Below are positions 9,825 to 18,264 of a stretch of DNA of 21,954 nt, one piece after another. Position 1 is the stretch's first letter. Each line of letters begins with the position of its first letter. A model generated the notes under the pieces. It worked only from the letters and a program-made list of their open reading frames with translations, had not been told where the DNA came from and did not search any database. Both the position numbers and the translations under genes were made by a program. The DNA comes from Euprymna scolopes (taxonomy: Eukaryota; Mollusca; Cephalopoda; Sepiida; Sepiolidae). The stretch is from positions 81,791,287 to 81,813,240 of the forward strand of contig CM044500.1 in assembly GCA_024364805.1 (NCBI GenBank), read 5' to 3'.

Positions 9825-11290
9825 GGACCCAATGTCATTCCAATTATAGTGCTCAAAGAACTTCAACGGGAACTAGCTCCCATACTTACAAAGCTGTTTA
9901 AACGTTAGAAAACTTCAGTCTGCACATATTTTAAAATTCTGGAGATCGGTCATCTACCTCTCAGTACAGATCAAGCAGTTTCCTGTGTGTCATAAGTTGC
10001 TGGAATCTATGATAAACAGAAGTGGTCAACCACCTCAGCAAAAATAACCTACTCAGTAACATGCAATATGGTTTCCATTCTGCTAGATCTACAACTGATG
10101 TGCTAACTAATATCACACAGGATTAGTGAATCTCTTGATGGGGGCTTTGTTTCTAGAGCTCTTGACATATCAAAGACTTTTGATAGAGTATGGACTAAAG
10201 GTTTACTTCACAAGATTCTCATCTATGGAATAGCTGAAAATGTTGTCTCAATTAAATTCTTTCTCTCTGATAGGTTTATAAGAGTAGTTGTTGATGGGCA
10301 GAAATCAGAAGCTCATAGTATCAACACTGGCATCCATCAGGGTTCCATCCTGGGCCCAATTTTCTTCCTGATCATCAATGATCTCCAAATCACATTCTTG
10401 AATCAGTCGTAGACATTTATGCAGACAATACCACAATCTATGGCAACACTTCAAAGGCCAGCAATGACCAAGATCTTTCTGATTCCCTCTCTTCTGATCT
10501 TGAGCATGTAGTACAATGGAAAAAAAGGGGGGTTAGTTAATTTTAATGCATCTAAAACCAAGCTTCTCTTTTCATTATAGAAGCTCTAACCCCCTATCAG
10601 ACTCCAATTGAGATGAACAGCTCTCATCTTGGGGAAGCTACATGTCTTGACAAGCTTCTATGACAAACCTTCACTTCTGATCTGAAATGGAACACATACA
10701 TCAAATCTGTTGCCAAGATTGCTGGACAAACGGTTGGATTATTCTACTGCTCCAATAGGTATCTCACTGTCGGTGCAATCCTCTATCTGTACAAGAGCCA
10801 AATACGTCCTAAAATGGAGTACTGTTGTCACATTTGGGCAGGAGCTGATCAGCGCGCCCTATCCTGATTTGATAGAGTTCAAAACTGGCTTCGAAACCTA
10901 GGTGATGCCTTCCCTGCAACCTTTTTCCTACAGAAGAGACATTATTAGCCTGTCTCTGCTCTATCATTTTCATAACAAGTACTCATCCATTTGCCAAACT
11001 TTCACAAAAAAACCCAAAAAAACAAACACTTGACTACTACAACCACTATCAACAATTTCCTCCTATTCTCTATCTGTGTTTTAATCTAAATGCAGATTCC
11101 ATGAACAAAGTTTCTTTCCTAGGATTTTCCTGCTTGTGGAACACTGTTCTACTGGCGTGCTTCCTGGCCAACTACAGTATGGCAGCCTTCAAGTCCATTA
11201 ACGATTACTACACTACCATCTTACGTTTAATAATCCTTATCTCAAGTGGCCTTTGGATGTTGAGAAGTGGCGACTTCCTTATAAAAAAAA
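9070..11290 (+). mobile_element. CR1/Jockey-type LINE, decayed, 5'-truncated
   Basis: Pieces of LINE ORF2 occur in order on the plus strand. An endonuclease tail has SSDHSDVSV (about 9095-9121), then ADWDNFQTFI (about 9186), FTPERAAAITHRNHYF (about 9348) and KRVIKKERDLCAQYIKF (about 9445). The reverse transcriptase has ALDISKTFDRVW (10158-10193), HQGSILGPIFFL (10335-10370), YADN (10418-10429) where active enzymes have YADD, and FNASKTKL. The C-terminal region has IRPKMEYCCHIWAGA (10802-10846) and CLWNTVLLACF near 11130. Stops and frame changes are frequent, for example TGA after SHQFW near 9555. A run of 31 A interrupts the reading frame at 9792. An A-rich stretch at 11281-11310 may be the tail. 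Most of the endonuclease and ORF1 are missing. Confidence 0.88.
9792..9822 (+). repeat. Poly(A) run of 31 inside the LINE
   Basis: The run starts after gtagaag within ORF2 and separates two parts of the reverse transcriptase reading. It looks like slippage growth of a short coding A-tract rather than a tail. Confidence 0.9.
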
Positions 11291-11755
11291 AGATAAAAAG
11301 AAAAGATAACAGAATAAAAGGCTTGACACTGTTTGTTTCAAAGTAAATGAATGCCTAAAAATTTCATTCATAAAACTCACTATATCTGTCTGTCCACTTT
11401 TGCAAACTGTATATCCTGAGAAAGAAAGTCATAAAATGGCGCTATGCAGCTCAAATGATTGCTTTTTTAATGGATATTTATCCAGTTAAAATAGTTGCTA
11501 ATGACTCAAATTGAAAGAAATTAGAACTTGGTTGGTGTAAGTAACTTAGTAATGGCATCTCTTGCACATTCGTAAATTGACATGCCACGTTACAAGCATA
11601 GAAGTATATTTAGTTAACTTACGTTTTCAGATTGTCCCCCCACCCCTCCGTTGAGCCGTGGTTAGGGAATAGCTATTAATAGTGGAATTGTGATTTTGAT
11701 TGCAAGTGGTTCTTTTTTTTTTTTTTTTTTTCTTATTACATTCCTACATTCTTAG

Positions 11756-11845
11756 ATTTTTAATGTTACCTCAGTTATAAAATTCATTACGTTCATCTCC
11801 ATAGATAGACGTAATGAATTTTATAAATGAGGTAACATTAAAAAT
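11756..11845. repeat. 90-base palindrome (37-bp arms, 16-base loop)
   Basis: The left arm 11756-11792 and right arm 11809-11845 are reverse complements with one or two mismatches and an intervening loop of 16 bases. The right arm ends where the neighbouring MITE begins. It could be a short MITE, or an old fold-back end into or next to which the 316-bp element inserted. Confidence 0.8.
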
Positions 11846-12160
11846 GTCATGTCAAAAATATTAATATATCCAAAAATTAGGAAAATTCATTGAGTAAGAA
11901 CAACTGCTATCATGTTTTTAGTAAAAAAAAAAAAATTTAAAAAAAAGTTTAGCACTATAGGCTACAATGTTGACCACCATTAAAATGTAATCTAAAATTT
12001 GGTTGCCGAGTTATGTCCCCCTAAGTGTGAACTTCTCACTGCCTACTTTATAACATCCAAGAATAATGCAATTTCACCCAATTTTCTGTGAAAATTACTT
12101 TTAACTAAATAACTTTCTACTTGATGAATTTTTGGATATATTAATATTTTTGACATGACA
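11845..12160. mobile_element. MITE with perfect 34-bp terminal inverted repeats
   Basis: Positions 11845-11878 (beginning tgtcatgtcaaaaat) are an exact reverse complement of 12127-12160 (ending atttttgacatgaca). Just inside, attcattgagtaagaa on the left resembles the reverse complement of the bases before 12127, so the inverted repeats may extend to about 55 bp with a small insertion. The 316-bp element encodes nothing visible. No target duplication could be recognised, so the superfamily stays open. Perfect repeats suggest a fairly young insertion or local gene conversion. Confidence 0.7.
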
Positions 12161-12196
12161 ATTATTATGTTTATGTGTTTGTTTAAAATGACATTT

Positions 12197-12223
12197 AAAA
12201 AAAAAAAATAAATAAATAAATCG
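12197..12223 (+). repeat. A-run followed by (AAAT)n
   Basis: A run of about 11 A followed by aataaataaataaat, a short simple repeat just beyond the 316-bp MITE. Confidence 0.85.
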
Positions 12224-13254
12224 ATCTGTTAACTATCTTAACAAGCATTTAAATAAAATAAGAAAATTGAGAAAAAAAGGCAAACGAACTACTAACTGAA
12301 TCTATAAAGTGTTGCCCAGGAGTCTTCACTTTCTTTTTTCTAGTAAAAGTATTTTTAAAAAGGATTTTAATTTATTACATTATAACTTAGTCATTGGAGT
12401 ATGGTTATAAAACTATGATTAATTTTGTAAACTTTCTAATCTCCCTAAAAATTATTGCATATAAAATGGCTTCCAAAATGAATGGTTTTTATCTTTTTTT
12501 TTTTTTTTTTTAACCATCAACAAAAATTAAAACGGTTGACTTGGACAAGGAATGGACAAGGAATGGAAATGCATCTTGCTACATTTAATTTCATATTTTT
12601 CTTTGGGATTAAAATTTTTTTTTTTACATAGGCATAACCACTTATCAAGGCCCAGAGACTACTCGAGGATACGGGTTAAGAATTATTTTTACACTATTGT
12701 ATTTTAATAATAATCATAATTATATGCAACACATACAGATGCTAGAAAAGATGACAGAATTTTATTTATATAATTAAAAAGATTTGATGTTGGCTATAAT
12801 CAATTAGAATACTCATCTCAGAAAAGGAGAGTTTTGCACCACTTTCACGTCCACTTATAGAGATTAAAATAAAGATATAAACCTTATGTCTAGCACTCTT
12901 AATTCTCATTTTGATAAAAATCCATTAAATGAGTTTGATTCTAGAAAATGCAAAAAATTCAAAGCTTAAGTTTAAGTGGTCTTGAGAAATTTTAATTCAG
13001 GGAACTTTGCTAATTGGTACCTAGTGACTATGGGTCAAATTTAATGCAAATCTGAAATATGGGAGATTGTGTCCACATTATGAACCCTGAAAGCATTTAA
13101 CTGCTAAAAAAAATACCGGCATCTATTGTTAAAATGTCTACAAAAATAGGAGGTATTTTTTTTTAAACTTATTTTCATCATAAACGAGCATATTGCCACT
13201 TGGATGTAAGGGGCTACTATTTGGAAGTGTATCTAACAGGGTACTGGGGAGAGT
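12224..13254. other. Unassigned AT-rich DNA between the two LINEs
   Basis: It contains T-runs near 12495 and 12617 and a short direct duplication of ggacaaggaat at about 12543-12565. The part near 13200 may be 3' UTR of the minus-strand LINE. No gene is visible. Confidence 0.4.
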
Positions 13255-15300
13255 TAAGCAGTTAAATGTCTGTTCATATTACATTTAAACTTCTGCATGT
13301 TAGTTCAGTCAGGAAAGCAGAAAACAGCGAGGGAATTCCAAAGTTCAGCAGTCCGAGAGAAGAAACTAACAGAGTAGAAAGCTTTTCAACATCTAGAAAC
13401 TTCAATAGTATAGGGGTGGGATTTTACTGCTTGAGTTATTCGGGAGTATGTACATTGAGAGAGCACAAGTGTAAGGAGTTCATCAGAGCACATTCCATTA
13501 AAGTACTTGTAAAACAGGCATCGGGATGCGACATTGCAGCTATGGGACTAGAGCTTAGCTTGGCCGATATTGCAGGACCTATTAGATTTGAAACTATATT
13601 TTGGATCCTGTCTAAAAGTGAAAGATTAGTGGCAGATGCTCCAGCTCAGCTGTGGCAACCATACTCCACGCATGGATGAATTGTAGCTTTGTAAAGATAT
13701 AGGATGTTCTCTGGGGGTGAGTAATTTTCTCACACGGTAGAGGGAACTCTCTTTATAGCAACCTTGGTAACGTCCTCAATATATTTCTTCCAATTTATGT
13801 TGATTAAATGTTAAGCCAAGGAGTTTGAATAAAGGTCGGATGTTATTTGTCATGGTAATCGGTGGTTGAGAAAAGTTTCTTTGTAGATGTTAAAGAAGCT
13901 TAGTCTTAGTCAAATTAAATCTTACTATCCACTTATCGACTCATTCCACTACCAACTCAAGGTAGATTTCTAGGGTTTCTGCCATTGCCTTGGATATGTG
14001 TACATTCGTTTTAACCTCATGTCTATTATACGGCACCGTGTCCTTAGCAAATATACCCATCTGAGAGACAATTTTATCAGGGATGTCATTTATTAATATC
14101 AAGAATAATAAAGGGTCCACTTGCATTCATTTCAGGTTTCCTTTTTAGACATACACCCATCAATGACAACTTGGATTTTTCTTGTGTCCAGGAAGGATCT
14201 GATTATGTTGAGCATTCATCCAGAAATACTCTAGGATTTAATTTTCATAAGAAGCCCTTCATGCTAGACTTTACCAAATATCAAGGGCTACGGCATTAAT
14301 TTCCATTGTTTTATCCAGTGCATGCAATTAGAGATGACAGTTAAAATATCTGCAGTAGAATGGGCTTGCCTAAATCTATACTGTTGATCAGAAAGAAGCT
14401 TAGCATTTATAAGAGTGCAGACTAGTGCACGATTGATTAAAAACACAAAGATGTTAGCAAAGTGAAGTAAGAGACTAATGGAGCAATAATTGAACAGGTC
14501 AGTTCTTTCCATAGATTTCTTGAATACTGGTACAACGGAAGCAATATTCCTGTTATCAGAGAAGCAAGATTTGGATAGACATTTGTTGAAGAGTTTGGAG
14601 AGGACAGGGGCTAGCTCAGAGAATTTCTTGATTAGTATAGTAAGGTTGAGATGTCTAGGTTGTTTTTTATGATATCATGGACATGAGAAGAGATGATTTT
14701 CAGATCTACTAGTGTGGCTTTCTGTCCACAAAGAGAAATTTGGGAGAGAGTGGTTTTAGGGGTCTAAGGTGGAGTTGGAGGTAAACCACCGGACAAGCAG
14801 ATCAGCTTTCTGTTGTCATGCAAGCAACCTCATGGTTGTTAGAACAGGAGTTGTTGATTGTCCATTATTCATCACACTATTATAAATATTCCAGAAATCA
14901 TGAGTTTTTATTTTCTGCAACTTAATACGTTTCCTGGTCACTTTGGTATGCCTTCTTTCAACTGTGACTATTTCATTCTTACAGTTATTCCTAGCTTTTA
15001 AACTTTTGTCCTATTTGTACTTGACGTGGCGGCCACAACCGTTGGAATGCATGCTGCCTCTGCACAATGGCAGCTGCACAAATTGGAGTGAAAATCTGCC
15101 GGGGAGAGTGGGACTAGTTATAATGATTCCACGTGTAGATATGTGCTTCAATTTCTGCTTTGCACCACTCAATCGTATCATTGGTGCAGTGGTGCAGACT
15201 GTTCGACAGGTAGAGAAAATATAGTTTATGAAAAATCTGATATGTTTTCTGATGGCTTCTCAATCGACCCTTTTGAAGCATTTTGTCATTATAAGCAATT
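13255..15300 (-). mobile_element. CR1/Jockey-type LINE, decayed, second copy of the same family
   Basis: On the minus strand, from 15300 down, the ORF2 parts occur in order. FTPICAAAIVQRQHAFQRL (about 15090) is the counterpart of FTPERAAAITHRNHYF in the other copy. Then come KIKTHDFWNIYNSVMNNG (about 14910), MERTDLFNYCSISLL (about 14510), LLSDQQYRFRQAHSTADILT (about 14390) and LLFLILINDIPDKIV (about 14110). FAKD stands at the YADD site (about 14040). LLGLTF follows, then SVSFFSRTAELWNSL (about 13370) and FKCNMNRHL (about 13285) at the C terminus. Frameshifts and stops separate these pieces, and the catalytic aspartate pair is damaged, so the copy is inactive. ORF1 and most of the endonuclease are absent. 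Open frames on the opposite strand here are shadows. Confidence 0.85.
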
Positions 15301-15315
15301 GTTTCTCAGCTTGGA

Positions 15316-15364
15316 GTCGAGAACCGAGGGTGTGCTTCCTGGAAGCACACCCTGGGTTCTCGAC
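15316..15364. repeat. 49-base near-perfect palindrome, GC-richer than surroundings
   Basis: The left arm 15316-15339 (starting gtcgagaacc) and right arm 15341-15364 (ending ggttctcgac) are reverse complements with a single mismatch and one central base. The DNA on either side is AT-rich LINE and MITE sequence. It sits exactly between the 5' end of the minus-strand LINE and the composite fold-back region. Confidence 0.85.
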
Positions 15365-15370
15365 TGCTTC

Positions 15371-16208
15371 CACCTAACAATTTAATAATGAAAAAAAAAA
15401 AGATATCGTGAAACTTGAATTTGATCTGAAAAATTATTTTTAAAATAGCTGGTAACAAAAGTGCATAAGCACAAAAAAAAAATTTTTAATCGATTATTTT
15501 GTTTTTAATAACAATGAAAAAATATTGGTGCTTTCGTTATCAGAGTGAAATTCGAAAAATTGAATTTCAAGTGAAACCAATGGTATGTCACAGTAAATGA
15601 ACATATTCAAAAATTTCCAAAAACGATGTAGAAAATTAATTGGTGCACTTATTGATCCGTGCTGAAATAACGTTATTATTTAAAAAGTCATTCTTAACAT
15701 GGGGAGGGTGTTTGCTTTGTACCTATTCTATACTTTACCTAACCTTACAATTGAATAATAAAAAAAAACATATCAAAAAACTTCAATTAAGCTTGGTAAT
15801 ACGATTTAAAAAATAGCGCGGATCAGTAAGTGCACTAGCTAGCACCAATTAGATGAAAAGAGTTTTCGAAGACAATCAGCGAAAATTGAGTTTCCTAAAT
15901 TAGCCCAAGATTTTCAATTTTCAGAAAATATTTATGTCCTTTCGACATTTTTAGCAAAACAAAATTTTCGCTAATTGTCTTTCATTAATAATTTCTACCT
16001 TATTTTTCGAAATTTGTTCACTATTGCGGCATGAAAATTATTTAAAGACCATTGGTTTTACTTGAAATTCAATATTCCGACCTTCGCTCTAATAACTAAG
16101 GAGCATTCAAATATTTTTACGAGTTTCTCCGTGGTTTTTTTTTTGTTTTACTTTATCCGAGTCGAAAATAATTAAAAAAAAAAAAAGGTGCACTTTTTGT
16201 CTTGTCAC
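15371..16208. mobile_element. Composite of related fold-back MITE copies
   Basis: Two long inverted arms are visible. 15533-15584 is the reverse complement of 16048-16099 with scattered changes (shared core gaatttcaagt). 15636-15662 is matched by the reverse complement of 15817-15852 (shared ggtgcactta and gatccg). Outer ends near 15451 and 16208 also pair. In addition, 15372-15465 is repeated in direct orientation at 15737-15835 (cctaac, an A-run, then atatc). The motif aagtgca or its complement marks four boundaries (near 15459, 15648, 15830, 16190). This suggests two or more copies of one non-autonomous element arranged head to head. No coding capacity is visible. Confidence 0.62.
15869..15982. 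mobile_element. Small MITE nested in the right fold-back arm
   Basis: The terminal stretch aagacaatcagcgaaaatt at 15869-15887 is mirrored by its reverse complement at 15964-15982 with one mismatch, and weaker pairing continues inward. The left partner arm of the larger element lacks this 114-bp segment, which supports a later insertion. No clear target duplication is seen. Confidence 0.55.
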
Positions 16209-16602
16209 CGTGTAGCCGTCTGCGTAACAGCAACCGGAAATGAAACTCGGTACCCAATCGTAAATATAACCAGATTTAATTTAATATAGAAATGTTGTTT
16301 TTTTTTGTTTTTTTTTGCATAAATAATTTTCTTAGCATGTTTTTAATTTTGATTTATCGTCCTTCCCTAATTTTTGTTAAGGGTTCATTTTTCTATCTCA
16401 GCTAGTTTTCCTAAACAAAATACTAAGTTCCCTCAAACCGTTTTTAAAATTAAATCTTTATGAATGTTTATTAAATCTTAAAATTGCAGCACAATTTTAA
16501 AAACTACAAATCGAACAATCGCAAGGAATGACGTCTTTTGAAGAGAGTATTTGGGACGCTAAATGCGTACCCAATCCTCACCCCTAACAACGACTATACG
16601 AC

Positions 16603-16635
<33 letters not shown>

Positions 16636-17370
16636 TAGTTTACAAATACCCGATTTAATATACGAGTCATTAATATTTACTCTTTATATTTAACAGTTTT
16701 TAAATGTATCGTTTTGGGGTTATTTAACTACGGAGGGAAGGAGGATCGCACGCACTGACTACAAAACACGGTGATTAAATAAAACTTATGAAAAAAAAAA
16801 ACAACAAAAAAGAAAACGGAAATAATGATATTCAAATTTTGTATATATTCACATTTTAGATTTTAAAACAAATAATTAAATAGTGACTATAAAATAGACG
16901 AACATATAAGAATGATCAGATATATATACGTACACAAGCCACGAAAAAAACAATCTAAATTAATTATATAGATAACGATGTCGTAATTAAACTAGAACAT
17001 TCTCCCTCGCCTCGCCTTCCTGTCAAATTTTTACACAAAACAAATACAGCCATTCCAATACACGGGACAATATTATGCAATAATTTAGTATAATATGATG
17101 TGTATACATGACTGGAAGAAGATGAAGGATGATAAAGAATTAGATTTTAAGAATTATTCGAGGTATATTTAACCAAAAGTATCGCTTTGATATTAAGCGG
17201 CATTTCACGAAAGCGTGAGCAGGAGAGGAGGAGGTTATTAGTTGTAATCTTTATATAGAGAGGGTGAGAGAGAGAGATTCTCTCGAGGGGATGAGGGAGT
17301 AAATGGTGAAATTGAAAAAGATATCAGCTGGGAGGAAACATATATCTCGTTACTTTACTTCCGCGTATAA
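16209..17370. other. Unassigned DNA within the presumptive first intron
   Basis: It is AT-rich with a 30-base T-run and a GA-rich stretch at about 17216-17290 that can fold (agagagattctctcgagg). acccaatcgtaa near 16253 and acccaatcctca near 16570 are weakly similar. No exon is seen on either strand. Confidence 0.35.
16605..16634 (+). repeat. Poly(T) run of 30
   Basis: An uninterrupted T-run. It may be the A-tail of a minus-strand insertion, though the adjoining sequence at 16210-16600 is not recognisable. Confidence 0.9.
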
Positions 17371-17427
17371 TTTCCACGTTTCGTGGAAAGGTTCATATAA
17401 ACGGAACTCACCTGCTTTTCCACGAAA
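17371..17427 (-). promoter_or_regulatory. MTPN: Competing stem-loops around the myotrophin 5' splice site
   Basis: In the intron, tttccacg (17371-17378) pairs with cgtggaaa (17382-17389) across a three-base loop. The same right-hand block, tttcgtggaaa at 17379-17389, is also an exact 11-base reverse complement of tttccacgaaa in the exon at 17417-17427. The second pairing would enclose the splice donor at 17406-17411 in a loop of about 27 bases. The two structures share bases and cannot form together. A role in splicing is inference. Confidence 0.5.
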
Positions 17428-17480
17428 TCCTGCACGAGATTCAGCTCTCCGTTTTTGACGCTCCAAATAAAGTCACTCAT
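17412..17480 (-). CDS. MTPN: Myotrophin (V-1) homologue, first coding exon
   Basis: Read on the minus strand, an ATG at 17480-17478 opens a 23-codon exon that begins MSDFIWSVKNGELNLV and ends DFVEKQ. Human myotrophin, recalled from memory, begins [22 protein letters not shown], so the W, KNG-(E/D)-L and V-x-D-(F/Y)-V positions line up. The exon ends in CAG followed directly by GTGAGT at 17411-17406, a full-consensus 5' splice site, and the intron is phase 0. The start codon has A at -3. Myotrophin is a small (about 118-residue) ankyrin-repeat protein of cytosol and nucleus. It binds actin capping protein CapZ and blocks its action on filament ends, and it has been linked to NF-kB dimers and muscle growth. 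Only the N-terminal helix region is here. The ankyrin repeats must lie on later exons at lower coordinates, which I could not find in the window. Another ankyrin-repeat protein is possible but less likely. Confidence 0.85.
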
Positions 17481-17680
17481 TGTTAACGGATGGGGGAAAG
17501 CCTCTTTAGCTTTTTCCAGTTGTTGTTGTTGTTGTTGTTGTAGTTTTTTATTTATTTATTTTCTTTTACTTGTTGAGAACGGAAACGTGATTATTAAAAC
17601 GTTCCTTCTGACGGGTCTGCACTTAAACGATTTCTGATTGGCTGATTAACGTTGGGATTAGCCAATAGAAAAAGTTTAGC
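17481..17680 (-). promoter_or_regulatory. MTPN: 5' leader and proximal promoter of the myotrophin homologue
   Basis: On the transcript strand, a (CAA)n tract (17519-17542) lies about 40-60 bases upstream of the ATG and would sit in the 5' UTR. It is followed by a pyrimidine-rich stretch leading to the start codon. Farther upstream are two CCAAT motifs in opposite orientation: ATTGG at 17637-17641 and CCAAT at 17662-17666. They form the inverted pair attggct/agccaat with a central aacgtt. Paired CCAAT boxes bind NF-Y in metazoan promoters; that role is inferred here from position and motif. No TATA box is clear. The transcription start is not determined and probably lies between 17550 and 17620. 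Confidence 0.5.
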
Positions 17681-17874
17681 ATTTTTTTAATTTTTTTATT
17701 TTGTAAATGCCTTGTTTTCTATTTTATTTAGATAATTTTTGCGAAATGTTTTTAAACAAGAGTTCTAATTTAGAATTCGACTTAATTAAAAAAACAAAAA
17801 AACAACAACAAAAAACAATGCAGACAAAATCTTTATGATGTACTCAGGACGCACTTGTCACGAAATGGAGATGT

Positions 17875-17979
17875 CTAAAAATCCTAAGAAATTAATTTCT
17901 ATTAAAAAATACTTTATTATTTTACGTGATAAAATAACAAAGTATTTTTAAATAGAAATTAATTTCTTACGATTTTTAG
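17875..17979. repeat. 105-base hairpin (50-bp arms, 5-base loop)
   Basis: The arms 17875-17924 and 17930-17979 are reverse complements with three mismatches, around the loop cgtga. The shared core is gaaattaatttct. It lies about 200 bases upstream of the CCAAT pair of the myotrophin promoter. It may be a miniature transposon or a fold-back; similarity to a microRNA precursor is superficial because the pairing is too long and AT-rich to prefer that reading. Confidence 0.85.
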
Positions 17980-18264
17980 AGTAAATTATATTCATTAAAG
18001 ACAGATTTTGATCTCGATACTTCAAATTAAGTTGTCTCCTCTTTATTTATAAATAATGGCTGATCAAAAAAATAGCGGGTTATGGTGTAAAGATGGAATC
18101 CGAAAATCCAGCCTCGTTCTAAGTTCGAGGAAAGGTGGGTCTGTAAGCGGTGTTGAGGGAGAAACTAGCCCTTTAGAATAAACGCAGTATAAGAAATTTC
18201 TTTCCCACACGCCCAATTTCCCCCCCCCCTGCAGATAACAAATGAAATTCCACAAATAAAGCCA
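17980..18264. other. Unassigned DNA between hairpin and last-exon-like frame
   Basis: It includes a C-run at about 18221-18230 and the short palindrome-like cctcgttctaagttcgagg. The minus-strand frame here (18064-18255) has no recognisable motif. Confidence 0.35.

Larger units (their letters stand above)
1..17411 (-). other. MTPN: Presumptive intron 1 of the myotrophin homologue (open at left edge)
   Basis: Transcription from exon 1 proceeds leftward. No sequence encoding the expected ankyrin-repeat exon was found on the minus strand between 17411 and 1, and no competing host gene could be supported there. The simplest reading is that this whole stretch is intronic and the second exon lies beyond the left edge. 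All the LINEs, SINEs and fold-back elements listed between 1 and 17400 would then be intronic. This rests on my failing to see an exon, so a small or diverged one could have been missed. Confidence 0.45.

Noticed and set aside
13266-13679. 137-codon plus-strand open frame
   Set aside because: It lies opposite the C-terminal part of the minus-strand LINE reverse transcriptase (SVSFFSRTAELWNSL, FKCNMNRHL), so it is a shadow frame.
17455-17637. 60-codon plus-strand open frame with a poly-Cys run
   Set aside because: It overlaps the myotrophin exon and leader on the opposite strand, and its Cys run is the (GTT)n tract.
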